From positions 1 to 40,524 of the forward strand of contig CAYPQM010000047.1 in assembly GCA_964412845.1 (NCBI GenBank): a stretch of DNA of 40,524 nucleotides, read 5' to 3'. Origin of the DNA: JAWWPY01 sp964412845 (GTDB lineage Bacteria; Actinomycetota; Actinomycetes; Streptosporangiales; Streptosporangiaceae). Each line of letters opens with the position of its first letter. Positions within the stretch are counted from its first letter, which is position 1. Made by a program: the position numbers and the translations under genes. The notes under the pieces are model-generated. The model saw only the letters and a list, made by a program, of their open reading frames with translations, made no database searches and was not told the origin of the DNA. Shown here one piece after another: positions 31,636 to 39,717 of the stretch.

Positions 31636-32673
31636 GTGACCGGGCTGCGCGTGCTGATCTGCGAGGACTCCCAGGTGTACGCGACCGCGCTGCGCCGGAC
31701 GCTTGAGTACGACGGCGACATCACGGTCGTCGCGGTCTGCGTAACCGCCGAGGAGGCGATTGCCGCGCTGCCCCTCATCAAGCCCGACCTCGTCACCATG
31801 GACGTCGGGCTGCCCGGCCGGGACGGGCTGGAGGCGGTCGAGCTGATCATGGGTTCCCGGCCGGTGCCGATCCTCGTGCTGTCCGCCCACGTCGGTCCCC
31901 GGAGCGACAAGACGGCAGCCGCGCTCGCCGCGGGAGCGCTCGATGCCATCGCCAAGAATGACCTCGATCTGCGTGATCCGGCGGGTGTCGCAGGTGCCGC
32001 GTTCCGGCAGCGGGTCAAGGTGCTCAGCCGGGTGCTGGTGATCCGTCATCCGCGGGCCCGGCTCACGGGCGGGGCCCCGGTGTCCGGCCTGCGACGTCAC
32101 GCGTCCGTGATCGGCATCTGCGCGTCCACCGGCGGCCCGCAGATCCTGGCCCGCTTGCTTGAGGCGCTCCCGGCCGACTACCCGATCCCGATCCTCGTCG
32201 TGCAGCACATCTCCGCTGGATTCACCGAGGGCCTGGTCCGCTGGCTCGACCAGACTGTCCGGTTGCCAGTGGGTATGGCGGCGGACGGGATGCGGGCAGG
32301 CCGTGGCGCCTGGATCGCGCCGGAGGGGGCACACCTCAAGCTCACGGTCATCGGGAGCTTGGCTCTCGACCGGCACCTTGTCGCCGGGCGGCACCGACCG
32401 TCCGGCGACGTGCTGCTCCAGAGCATCGCCACCGTGGCGGGCATGGCGGGGGTGGCCATCGTGCTCAGCGGGATGGGCCGCGACGGCGCGGCCGGCGCGG
32501 CGGCGGTACGCCGCAGTGGCGGGCTTGCGATCGCGCAGGACCATGAGTCGTCGGTAGTGGACGGGATGCCGAAGGCCGCGATCGACCTCGGGGTCGAGGT
32601 CGTGCTGTCCCCTGGTGGCATCGCCGCCTGTTTGCTGGGGCTGAGCCACGAGCCGCTTCCGGGCACGCCGTGA
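31636..32673 (+). CDS. cheB: Chemotaxis response regulator / protein-glutamate methylesterase CheB
   Basis: This 345-aa enzyme removes methyl groups from (or deamidates) chemoreceptor glutamates when phosphorylated. The receiver domain (about 4-120) has E10-D11, D56 (VTMDVGLPG), S83 and K107. The methylesterase domain (about 155-340) has the catalytic triad S164 (CASTGGP), H191 (VQHIS) and D283 (GMGRDGAAG). GTG 31636 lies 4 bp after the cheA stop; the longer frame from 31522 is inside cheA and rejected. It overlaps cheR through GTGA. Confidence 0.95.
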   Translation: MTGLRVLICEDSQVYATALRRTLEYDGDITVVAVCVTAEEAIAALPLIKPDLVTMDVGLPGRDGLEAVELIMGSRPVPILVLSAHVGPRSDKTAAALAAGALDAIAKNDLDLRDPAGVAGAAFRQRVKVLSRVLVIRHPRARLTGGAPVSGLRRHASVIGICASTGGPQILARLLEALPADYPIPILVVQHISAGFTEGLVRWLDQTVRLPVGMAADGMRAGRGAWIAPEGAHLKLTVIGSLALDRHLVAGRHRPSGDVLLQSIATVAGMAGVAIVLSGMGRDGAAGAAAVRRSGGLAIAQDHESSVVDGMPKAAIDLGVEVVLSPGGIAACLLGLSHEPLPGTP

Positions 32674-33977
32674 GGAGTTCTCCGGCCGGAGACAGTTCCC
32701 CCGCGGTGGACAGGTCCCTCGCTGACATCGCGGAACTCGTCCGCGGGGAGATCGGGGTCACGCTGCCGGCGTCGCGGCGGCCCGCTTTGCGGGCCGCGCT
32801 GAGCCGGGTCGCCGCTGGGCTCGATCCGGGCGACTTCTTGCGTGCGATCTCGGATCCGGCGCGCGGCCCGGATCTCATGGGCCGGCTGATCGACGAGGTG
32901 ACAGTCCAGGAGACCGCCTTCGTCAGAAGCCGGCACCAGCTCGACACGATCCCCTGGGGCAGCCTCCTGCGGAGTGCCCGCGCAGCAGGATCGGGACATA
33001 TCCGGGTGTGGAGTGCTGGGTGCGCCAGCGGTGAGGAGGCCTACACGCTGGCGCTGCTGGCCGCCGAGGCGTTCGCCCCGGCCCCGGCCACGGTCGACGT
33101 GCTCGGCACGGACATCTCCGGCGCCGCACTCGCCGCCGCCGCAGCGGGGCGGTACCGCGAGCGGGCGGTGCACGGCCTGGAGGCGCCGCTGCGCCAGCGC
33201 TACCTCGAACGGCAGGCCGACAACACGTACTGCGTCGGCGAGCGGTTGCGCAGGTTGGTGCGCTTTCGCCGCCACAACCTCGCCCGCGATCCGATCCCGC
33301 CGCTCGGTGAGGCCGGTTTCGACGTCGTCGCCTGCCGGAACGTGCTCATCTACTTCGATCCACCGCTCGTCGAACGCGTGATCGAGCTGCTCAGACGGTC
33401 ATTGCGCCCGGGCGGCATGCTCGTGCTCGGTGCCGCGGACGCCCTGCAGCGGACGGCCGGACCGCCGGTGGCCCGGGTCAGCCGGCCCGAGCTGCCGGCG
33501 CCGGCAGCTCGGGCCGGAACGCAGCCGCGGCCGGCGCAGCGCCCGCTGCGCCGGCCGCTCGGCCGCCAGGATGAGCCCTTGACGCGCGAGCGGCGGCTGT
33601 CGGCGGCGCTGCAGGCCGCCGACAGGGGTGACTACGATGAGGCGCGGGCCATAGTGGCGTCGCTGCTCGTCGATAACCAGCTTGATGCCGACGCGCACTT
33701 CGTCCAGGGCCTCGTCGCCCTGTCGGCGGGTGAGCCGGCCCAAGCCGTCGCCGCGCTTCGCCGCGCGCTCTACACCGACGCCACGTTCACGCTCGCAGCG
33801 TTCACCCTCGGCCGTAGTTACGATGCTCTCGGCGACGTGCCAGCGGCGCGGCGTGCCTATGCGCAGGCCCTTCGGACGCTCGACCCGGACGATCACCGGC
33901 ACGAGCAGATGCTCCAGCAGATCAATATCGGCGATATCGCCGAGGCGTGCCGCGCGCGGCTGAGCGGCAGGGCTTGA
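32670..33977 (+). CDS. cheR: CheR methyltransferase with C-terminal TPR-like domain
   Basis: This 435-aa SAM-dependent methyltransferase methylates glutamates of the chemoreceptor. The N-terminal helical domain carries TVQETAFVR (about 78-86), a diverged form of the usual T-x-N-E-T-x-FFR signature. The SAM-binding motif is VWSAGCASGEEAYTLAL (from about 113), and CRNVLIYFDPP is the canonical CheR motif. Residues ~300-425 form a Pro/Arg-rich linker and tetratricopeptide-like helices (DAHFVQGLVALSAGEPAQAV; FTLGRSYDALGDVPAARRAY). CheR-TPR fusions occur in non-flagellar or developmental chemosensory systems. GTG 32670 overlaps cheB (GTGA). It is the last gene of the operon. Confidence 0.94.
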   Translation: MRSSPAGDSSPAVDRSLADIAELVRGEIGVTLPASRRPALRAALSRVAAGLDPGDFLRAISDPARGPDLMGRLIDEVTVQETAFVRSRHQLDTIPWGSLLRSARAAGSGHIRVWSAGCASGEEAYTLALLAAEAFAPAPATVDVLGTDISGAALAAAAAGRYRERAVHGLEAPLRQRYLERQADNTYCVGERLRRLVRFRRHNLARDPIPPLGEAGFDVVACRNVLIYFDPPLVERVIELLRRSLRPGGMLVLGAADALQRTAGPPVARVSRPELPAPAARAGTQPRPAQRPLRRPLGRQDEPLTRERRLSAALQAADRGDYDEARAIVASLLVDNQLDADAHFVQGLVALSAGEPAQAVAALRRALYTDATFTLAAFTLGRSYDALGDVPAARRAYAQALRTLDPDDHRHEQMLQQINIGDIAEACRARLSGRA

Positions 33978-34068
33978 CGTTCCGTGGCGGCTCGACGTTT
34001 CGTGCCCGGCTATGCGGTCCACCTGACGTTTCGTGCGCGGGCCAGCCATGGGCCACCGGCTGCATTTT

Positions 34069-34088
34069 GCATACAGCCGCCGATATGC
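34069..34088. promoter_or_regulatory. Candidate promoter/operator of the GntR-family gene
   Basis: GCATA (34069-34073) and TATGC (34084-34088) form an inverted repeat with a 10-bp spacer. TATGCT (34084-34089) also fits a -10. It lies 27-46 bp before the start codon, a position suited to autoregulation by a GntR-family repressor. Confidence 0.35.
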
Positions 34089-34114
34089 TAAATCAGGGTC
34101 GTGGGGAGATCGGC

Positions 34115-34807
34115 ATGACCATAGATGCGGGATCAGCGGGCCGGGCGATGGCCATTACCCCGGTGCCACGTCCGGTGCCGCTGCGGCAGTCGGTTTATGA
34201 GGCGCTGGTGGAGCTGGTTGTCGGTGGCAGGCTCGAAGCCGGCGAGCACCTGGTGGAGACTGAGCTAGCCCGCCAGCTGGGCGTGAGCCGTCAGCCGGTC
34301 CGTGAGGCGCTGCACCGCCTGGAAGCCGAGGGCTGGGTCGACCTTCGGCCCAGCCAGGGCGCGTTCGTCCACGTGCCCACCGACCAGGAAGTGGACGAAC
34401 TGCTGGACGTCCGGGAATTGCTTGAGGTTGAGACAGCCCGGCTGGCCGCGCGTTCGGCAGGTGCCGGGGCGGCAGCCCGGCTCCGGGCGATCTGGCGGGA
34501 CGGCGAGGTCGCGGTCGCATCCGGGGACACGGAGCGCATCGTGGCCGCCAACAATGAGTTTCACGCCGAACTCGCGAACCTGGCGGGCAATGCCGTGCTT
34601 GCCCAGCTGGCCTCCATCGTGAGCCGGCGCGTCCGCTGGTACTACCGGATCGTCGCGCCGCTGCGCGCCCAGGTGTCGTGGGCGGAGCACCAGGAGCTGA
34701 TCGACGCGGTGGAGGCGGGCGACGCGGAGAAGGCGATGGAGGTCGCCCGGCGGCACACGGAGGGCACCCGGTCGGCCCATCACCAGCCCGACGCGGCCCG
34801 GGAGTAG
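34115..34807 (+). CDS. GntR/FadR-family transcriptional regulator
   Basis: This 230-aa DNA-binding repressor-type protein has an N-terminal winged helix (about 25-90: LRQSVYEALVELVVGGRLEAG, LARQLGVSRQPVREALHRLEAEG). An FCD effector domain (about 100-220) has metal-ligand His candidates in FHAELANLAGN and EHQELIDAVEAGDAEKAMEVARRH. FadR-type regulators respond to organic or fatty acids; the ligand is unknown. ATG 34115 follows GGGGAG at 34103-34108; the frame is open to 33947 inside cheR and is rejected. A 33-bp tandem repeat begins at its last codons. Confidence 0.94.
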   Translation: MTIDAGSAGRAMAITPVPRPVPLRQSVYEALVELVVGGRLEAGEHLVETELARQLGVSRQPVREALHRLEAEGWVDLRPSQGAFVHVPTDQEVDELLDVRELLEVETARLAARSAGAGAAARLRAIWRDGEVAVASGDTERIVAANNEFHAELANLAGNAVLAQLASIVSRRVRWYYRIVAPLRAQVSWAEHQELIDAVEAGDAEKAMEVARRHTEGTRSAHHQPDAARE

Positions 34808-34895
34808 CTGCCTCAACCTGGTGCGGCGGCCAGGAGTAGCTCTTTCCAGCCTGGTGCGGCGGCCAGGAGTAGCTGTTCCAGTGAGGTGCGGTGGC
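34801..34895 (+). repeat. Three ~33-bp tandem repeats at the GntR-family stop
   Basis: Units at 34801-34832, 34833-34865 and 34866-34895 each begin GGAGTAGCT and carry GGTGCGG(C/T)GGC. The first includes the stop codon of the GntR-family gene. The third copy is more diverged. Confidence 0.75.
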
Positions 34896-35311
34896 TTCGC
34901 ATGCGCCGGGGCTGACTCGCCGCGGCGTGCTCGGTGGAGCCGCTGAGGGCCTGCCCGGCCTCGTCGAAGCTGCCATTGATCACACGCCGATCCACCTGGC
35001 CTGGTCCGCTGAACGGTGACGCCACCTGGTGTATCTGGCCGACGGCGTCTGGTGTCCGGCGAGCGGCGTGCGCGGGCTCATTCCGCCGCCCCGCGAACCG
35101 GTACGTGCCCCACTCCGCGCCCGGCTCCCTGGTGGCTTCGTATATACGTCAGCCGACCGATGTCTCGCAGTGAAACTTGCGGAAGTATTTGCAGTGCAAT
35201 CACCGGGCTCCACTGCCGGTGCCGGCAGCTTGATCCGATCCCACGGGATGGGCGCGCAGCGCAACTTGCGCTCTCCCGACCCGGCTCGAACTGGCTTGGC
35301 AAGGAAACAAG
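34808..35311. other. 504-bp intergenic region
   Basis: Besides the 33-bp repeats, this holds a mixed region without a convincing gene. A 70-codon minus-strand frame (35025-34813) has a GTG start but no ribosome-binding site. AT-richer sequence at 35130-35200 (GTATATACG, TTGCAGTGCAA palindrome at 35189-35199) probably contains the promoter of the anti-sigma-type gene. Confidence 0.4.
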
Positions 35312-35869
35312 ATGGCCATGATGGCGCCGATCCGCACTACGGTGCACCGACCGCTCCGCATACCCCTGTTAGCAGGCCCGGCCGCAGCGGGCGAAGCACG
35401 CAGCCACGTCCGGGCGGCCATCGAGGCCTGGCAAGTCCCCATTGACCCCCACGTCGCAGTTCTGCTCACCAGCGAACTGGTGACCAATGCCATCACGCAC
35501 GAGGCGGACGACAATGAGACGGTTCTGCTCATCATCACCTGGGCCAGCGACCAGATGCGTGTTGAGGTCCACGACACGTCGCGGTCCGACCCGGTGCCGG
35601 TGGACACGCCGCCCGACGCGGAGGCCGGCCGCGGCCTGATGCTGGTCGCCAGCCTGTCCACGGACTGGGGGTTCTACCGGACTCCCGCGGGCAAGGCTGT
35701 GTACTTCACGCTCGCACCCGAAGACGATCTTGACGAGGGCGACGATCGCACCGCGCAGGGCGATCGTAACCCTCAGGCCGGCCGCACCGCGCAGGGCGGC
35801 CGTGCTCCCCAGGGCGAACGCAGATCGCTGGCTCGCGTCGCGGGCAGATGCGGGCGTCCCTGGTACTAG
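35312..35869 (+). CDS. Anti-sigma-factor-type ATP-binding protein (RsbW-like HATPase)
   Basis: This 185-aa protein has a GHKL ATPase domain of the serine kinase/anti-sigma type common in actinomycetes. The N box is ELVTNAITH with N59, the G1-like motif is VHDTSRSDP (the usual second Asp/Gly is changed) and the G2 motif is GRGLMLVASLS. By family it could bind a sigma factor or phosphorylate an anti-anti-sigma factor; no partner lies adjacent. Residues ~145-185 form a Gly/Arg/Gln repetitive tail (RTAQG, RAPQG) that looks disordered and is built on short DNA repeats like those downstream. ATG 35312 follows AAGGAA at 35301-35306. Confidence 0.87.
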   Translation: MAMMAPIRTTVHRPLRIPLLAGPAAAGEARSHVRAAIEAWQVPIDPHVAVLLTSELVTNAITHEADDNETVLLIITWASDQMRVEVHDTSRSDPVPVDTPPDAEAGRGLMLVASLSTDWGFYRTPAGKAVYFTLAPEDDLDEGDDRTAQGDRNPQAGRTAQGGRAPQGERRSLARVAGRCGRPWY

Positions 35870-35870
35870 G

Positions 35871-36017
35871 ACGTGTCCCGTGGGTCTTCATCCCCCGGCG
35901 GACCCACGGGGCATGAAATACCTGGACGTGTTCCGTGGGTCTTCCCGCCCTTCCCGGCCGGACCCACGGGACACGCCCAGCGAACCTGACCCAGTCCATG
36001 AGCGATCACCCGGCGCG
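35871..36017 (+). repeat. 147-bp perfect repeat, copy 1 (two hairpins)
   Basis: Identical to 36054-36200. It contains hairpin A (35872-35915; core CCCGTGGGTC / GACCCACGGG, 14-nt loop) and hairpin B (35927-35975; 15-bp arms with one wobble pair). Both share the stem core CCGTGGGTC. It begins 2 nt after the anti-sigma-type stop codon, so a tandem terminator role is plausible. Confidence 0.9.
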
Positions 36018-36053
36018 GTCAACCCGGAGCAGTCGCCCGGCAGGGTCACCAGA

Positions 36054-36200
36054 ACGTGTCCCGTGGGTCTTCATCCCCCGGCGGACCCACGGGGCATGAA
36101 ATACCTGGACGTGTTCCGTGGGTCTTCCCGCCCTTCCCGGCCGGACCCACGGGACACGCCCAGCGAACCTGACCCAGTCCATGAGCGATCACCCGGCGCG
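36054..36200 (+). repeat. 147-bp perfect repeat, copy 2 (two hairpins)
   Basis: An exact copy of 35871-36017, offset by 183 bp. The 36-bp spacer (36018-36053) is made of 14-bp-array-like sequence, so the duplicated unit probably arose inside the array. Hairpins A and B are repeated at 36055-36098 and 36110-36158. Confidence 0.9.
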
Positions 36201-36643
36201 ATCATCCGGTGCAATCACCCGGCGCGGTCAACCCGGCACAGTCGCCCGGCGGGGTCACCTCGGCAGGGTCACCTCGGTGCGGTCACCTCGGTGCGGTCAC
36301 CTGGCGGGGTCACCCCGCCGGGGTCCCTTTCCGGTGCGGTCATCCCGGTGCGGTCATCCCGGTGCGGTCATCCCGGCAGGGTCACCTCGGTGCGGTCATC
36401 CCGGCAGGGTCACCTCGGTGCGGTCGCTCCGCCGGGATTCCCACCCGGTGCGGTTGTCCCGGTGCGGTCGTCCGTCGCAGTCGCACGGCGGGGTCACCTG
36501 GCGGTGTCATCCCGGTGCGCTCGCCCAGTGCGGTCACCTCGGCTGGCTTACCCCGGTGCGGTCACCCGGCGGGGTCGCCCGGTGCGGTCGTCCGTCGCAG
36601 TCACTCCGGTGTGGTCATCCCGCCGGGTTACCCCGGTGTGTGG
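36201..36643 (+). repeat. Degenerate 14-bp tandem array
   Basis: The consensus is GGTGCGGTCATCCC, with variants such as GGCAGGGTCACCTC and GGCGGGGTCACCTC. Seven contiguous 14-mers occupy 36333-36430, four of them exact. Elsewhere units lose or gain one or two bases. The array ends at the stop codon of the minus-strand LuxR-type gene. Confidence 0.85.
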
Positions 36644-39481
36644 TCAACCTAGTGCGGTGGTGCGGAGGGCTGCCTCGCGGGCGATGTCTATGCGCGAATT
36701 GACGTCGAGCTTCTTCAGGATGTGCGAGACGTGTGTCGCGACCGTCCGCCGGGACAGGAACAGCCCGGCGGCGATCTGCGGGTTGGACAATCCCTCCACG
36801 ACGAGCGCGGCGATCTTGGTCTCGGTCGGCGTGAGGCTGTCCCAGCCCCGGCGCGCCTGCCGGTGTTTCGAGCGCGGGCCGCGGCGGATGCCATGCGCGC
36901 GGAACCTGGCCTGCAACTGGGCGACGTCGCTGGCCGCACCGAGCGAGGTATAGACCTCCACGGCACGGGTGAACGCGGCCCGGGCCTGGCTGCGGTCGCC
37001 GCTGTCGACAAAGGCCTCAGCAGCGGCCTCCAGCGCCTTCGCGCTCAGCAGCGGCCGGGTCGCGTCACCATAGCGTTTCGCGGCGCTGAGCAGCAGGGCG
37101 GCATCGTGGTCCAGCAACCCGCGGCAGTAGAGCGCGTTCGCCTGCCGGTGCGGAATCCCTGATTCGCCGGCCAGGGCCTCGGCGTGGCCGGCGAGGGTCT
37201 TCGCGGTGTCGAGGTCACCGATCGTCGTGGCGAGCCGGACCGCATCGGCCAGCAGGTCCTCGATCTCCTCGAGTTCTTCCGCGTCGTCCGCGAACCCGGC
37301 GGTCAGCACGGCCAGCGCTTCCGGCAGCGTGCCGGCCTGCTCGGCGTCCAGGCTGCGGGCCAGGGCCAGCGGGCCGACGACCCGGTTGCCGATCCGCTGG
37401 GCGTGCGGGGCAGCGGCGGCGAGGTGGCAGCGGCCAGCGGCGGTCTCGCCGCGGTGGAAGCGGATCACGGCGGCGACGCCGTGATCGCAGCAGGCCGCGC
37501 CGGGTTCCTTCAGGTCCTCGTGCAGGACCCCCACCTCAGCCAGCGCCTCGTCCCACCGCCCGGTGTGGAACAGCAGCTGACCCAGGGCGCTGTGCGCCTG
37601 ACCCAGCCGGATCACGGTGCCGGCCCGGTCGGCGAGCTCGCGCGCCTGGCGGGCGGCAGTGAACGCGTCTTCGTAGCGGTCGAGGTCGCCGAGCGTGATG
37701 GCCTGGTTGATCTGCAGCAGCAGCCGCAGGTCGGTCAGTGCCGGGTCAGCCTGGGTCACCGCCAGGGCCCGGTCGAACAGCGGCAGCGCGTCAGTCATCC
37801 GCCCCTGCATCACGGCCACGATGGTCAGCACGTGCAACGCCCAGCCGATAGCCCAGTCGTCGGCCGTCTCCGCGGCCGCCGTGAGCGCGGTGGCGGCGAC
37901 CCGGCCGGCCGTCTCGACCTGGCCAAGGTTGCTGTGCGTCCGTGCGGTAAGCACCAGCAGCCGGGCGCGGTGCCGGGCCGAGATCCCAGGGGAGGCCAGC
38001 GCCTGGTTCAGCGTGGCCAGGGATTCCGCGGACCGGCCGTTCCGGAGCCGGCACTGCGCCAGTGTCCAGTGCAGGTCAACGAGCAAATCGGGCTCGGCAG
38101 CATGCACTAGCGCGCGGTCCGCCACCTGCTCGGCCCCGGCCACATCGCCCACTCGGTAGAGAGCGTCAGCCAGCCGGCTTACGAGACTGTCGTGCTCGGC
38201 CGAGCCGGCCGGGGAACTCGCGACCGCTTGGCGGAGGAGTTCCGCCGCGGCCCGGGGTGCCTGGCCGACCAGCAACGGCGCGGCGCGGGCCAGCCAGCGC
38301 AGCATCCACTCATCCATTAGTTCGGTCGTGCCGCCGGGTCCGCCGACTGCCGACAGCAGTTGCCGGGCCACCCGGTCCACCGATGCACCGCCCTCGGCGA
38401 GGGCGCGGCCGGCATCGCGGTGCCAGGCGGCCCGGACCGGCGCCGGCATCTCGTCGTACAGCGCCGCCCGGATCATCGGGTGCCGAAACCCCAGGCTGTT
38501 GCCAGATTCGGCCAGCACGCCGGCGGCGCGTGCCTCGTCAATGGCTGGGATCAGGTCCACCACGCCGCGGCCCAGCACGGTGGCCAGGTCCGGCACGGCA
38601 AAGTCCACGCCTAGCAGGGCCGCCGCCCGCAGCACCTCACGTACTGACCCAGCAACAAAGCCAAGCCGGTCCGCTATCGCCGCCGACAGGGAACCCGGTG
38701 CGGGACCATTCGCCAGCGCGGCGGCTCCCGCGTCGGTGATGGTCAGGCTGGAGCTGCGGGCGAGCGCGTCGACCAGCTCGGTCAGGTAGAGGGGGTTGCC
38801 GGCGGCGCCGTCGGCGAGTCGCAGCAGTTCCTCGTCAGGCTTGCCGCCGGCCAGGGCCGCCACCAGGTCGGCCACCGCCGTCCCGGTGAGCCCGCTGAGC
38901 TGGATACGCGCGGCAACGCCCACCGCGTGCCGGAGGGCCAGCAGGTCGTCTCGCTGCGGCACCGGACGCATCATGCCGACCAGCAGCAGTGGCAGTTGCC
39001 GGGCCGACCTGGCCAGGCGTCCCCACAGGGTGACGCTTGCCTGGTCGGCCCACTGGAGGTCGTCGACGACCAGGATCGTCGGCACTGTGGTGCACTGCTC
39101 GGCGACGAGCGCGATCAACTGCTCGGCCAGCGCAGCCGACACGTCCTCGCCGCGGGCGGCGGTGGACTCGCCGCGCAGCAGCCGGACGATCGTGTCTCGC
39201 CGGGGATTCGCGGACGGCTCGCGGACCCGTAATCCCTCGAGCAGCGGCAGCAGCGGCAGCGCCTGGCCCAGTTCATCGCCGGCGCCCCAGAACACCTGAC
39301 AGCCGAGATCAGCCGCTTCCGCGAAGGCCTCCCGCACGAGGGCGGACTTGCCAATTCCCGGCTCGCCCTCGATCAGGACCGCGCTGCCCCGTCCGGCAGT
39401 CACCTCTGTCATGGCGCTGACCAGCCGCGATACCTCGCTGGCGCGACCGACTACCGAGTGGGCCAAGGTCGCGGTGGACAT
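36644..39481 (-). CDS. LuxR-family ATP-binding (LAL-type) transcriptional regulator
   Basis: This 945-aa regulator has an N-terminal AAA/STAND ATPase with Walker A GEPGIGKS (residues 39-46) and Walker B ILVVDDLQWAD (about 137). A long helical TPR-rich middle follows, then a C-terminal LuxR HTH (about 880-940: LTPTETKIAALVVEGLSNPQIA, LSRRTVATHVSHILKKL). It is the second such regulator in the window; the two differ in linker and HTH. ATG 39481 fits a leaderless start because TAGTAT (39497-39492) lies 10 nt upstream; ATG 39493 would sit inside that element. Its targets are unknown. The neighbouring small secreted peptide gene is a candidate partner by position only. Confidence 0.93.
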   Translation of the reverse strand: MSTATLAHSVVGRASEVSRLVSAMTEVTAGRGSAVLIEGEPGIGKSALVREAFAEAADLGCQVFWGAGDELGQALPLLPLLEGLRVREPSANPRRDTIVRLLRGESTAARGEDVSAALAEQLIALVAEQCTTVPTILVVDDLQWADQASVTLWGRLARSARQLPLLLVGMMRPVPQRDDLLALRHAVGVAARIQLSGLTGTAVADLVAALAGGKPDEELLRLADGAAGNPLYLTELVDALARSSSLTITDAGAAALANGPAPGSLSAAIADRLGFVAGSVREVLRAAALLGVDFAVPDLATVLGRGVVDLIPAIDEARAAGVLAESGNSLGFRHPMIRAALYDEMPAPVRAAWHRDAGRALAEGGASVDRVARQLLSAVGGPGGTTELMDEWMLRWLARAAPLLVGQAPRAAAELLRQAVASSPAGSAEHDSLVSRLADALYRVGDVAGAEQVADRALVHAAEPDLLVDLHWTLAQCRLRNGRSAESLATLNQALASPGISARHRARLLVLTARTHSNLGQVETAGRVAATALTAAAETADDWAIGWALHVLTIVAVMQGRMTDALPLFDRALAVTQADPALTDLRLLLQINQAITLGDLDRYEDAFTAARQARELADRAGTVIRLGQAHSALGQLLFHTGRWDEALAEVGVLHEDLKEPGAACCDHGVAAVIRFHRGETAAGRCHLAAAAPHAQRIGNRVVGPLALARSLDAEQAGTLPEALAVLTAGFADDAEELEEIEDLLADAVRLATTIGDLDTAKTLAGHAEALAGESGIPHRQANALYCRGLLDHDAALLLSAAKRYGDATRPLLSAKALEAAAEAFVDSGDRSQARAAFTRAVEVYTSLGAASDVAQLQARFRAHGIRRGPRSKHRQARRGWDSLTPTETKIAALVVEGLSNPQIAAGLFLSRRTVATHVSHILKKLDVNSRIDIAREAALRTTALG

Positions 39482-39491
39482 GACGCAAATC

Positions 39492-39497
39492 ATACTA
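39492..39497 (-). promoter_or_regulatory. Candidate -10 element of the LuxR-type gene
   Basis: TAGTAT read on the minus strand fits TANNNT and ends 10 nt before ATG 39481, suggesting a leaderless or nearly leaderless transcript. The upstream sequence is AT-rich with a weak TTGTTC as -35. Confidence 0.4.
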
Positions 39498-39679
39498 CTC
39501 GAACATTTTCAGAACAAGTGGCGCTATTTAGGTAAATCATGGCATAAATCGGTCTTCCGGCTCGAACGGCAGTTTCCGGCGACGGCCCTGGCGCGATCCT
39601 CGGCTACAAGGAAGTGCTCGACCGTAACCTGCGGAAACGGTCTCGCGGTGGCCCGGGTGCCGTGTCTCAACGGTGAGCG

Positions 39680-39717
39680 GCGGCGAGCTATAGGTCACTG
39701 GAAGCGTAGCTCGCCGC
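39680..39717. other. 11-bp perfect inverted repeat
   Basis: GCGGCGAGCTA (39680-39690) pairs with TAGCTCGCCGC (39707-39717) across a 16-nt loop. It is in the divergent region, 270 bp upstream of the peptide gene, so it is not a terminator of a known gene; an operator or small RNA end is possible. Confidence 0.5.

Larger units (their letters stand above)
35870..36643. repeat. 774-bp repeat-filled convergent intergenic region
   Basis: It consists of a perfect 147-bp direct duplication (35871-36017 and 36054-36200), four related hairpins and about 30 degenerate 14-bp units running to the stop of the LuxR-type gene. The unit length is not a multiple of three, and all plus-strand frames stay open only because the unit contains no stop. 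No gene is supported. Confidence 0.85.

Noticed and set aside
34813..35025. 70-codon minus-strand frame downstream of the GntR-family gene
   Set aside because: No ribosome-binding site, no recognisable motif, and its end is built from the 33-bp repeats; it may be a relic but cannot be supported.
36201..36643. Possible CRISPR array
   Set aside because: Units are 14 bp, degenerate and contiguous without spacers, and no cas gene is nearby.
35730..36953. Long plus-strand open frame of about 400 codons over the repeat region
   Set aside because: It stays open because the 14-bp unit has no stop in any plus frame. The unit is not a multiple of three, the frame overlaps genes at both ends, and it has no start signal.
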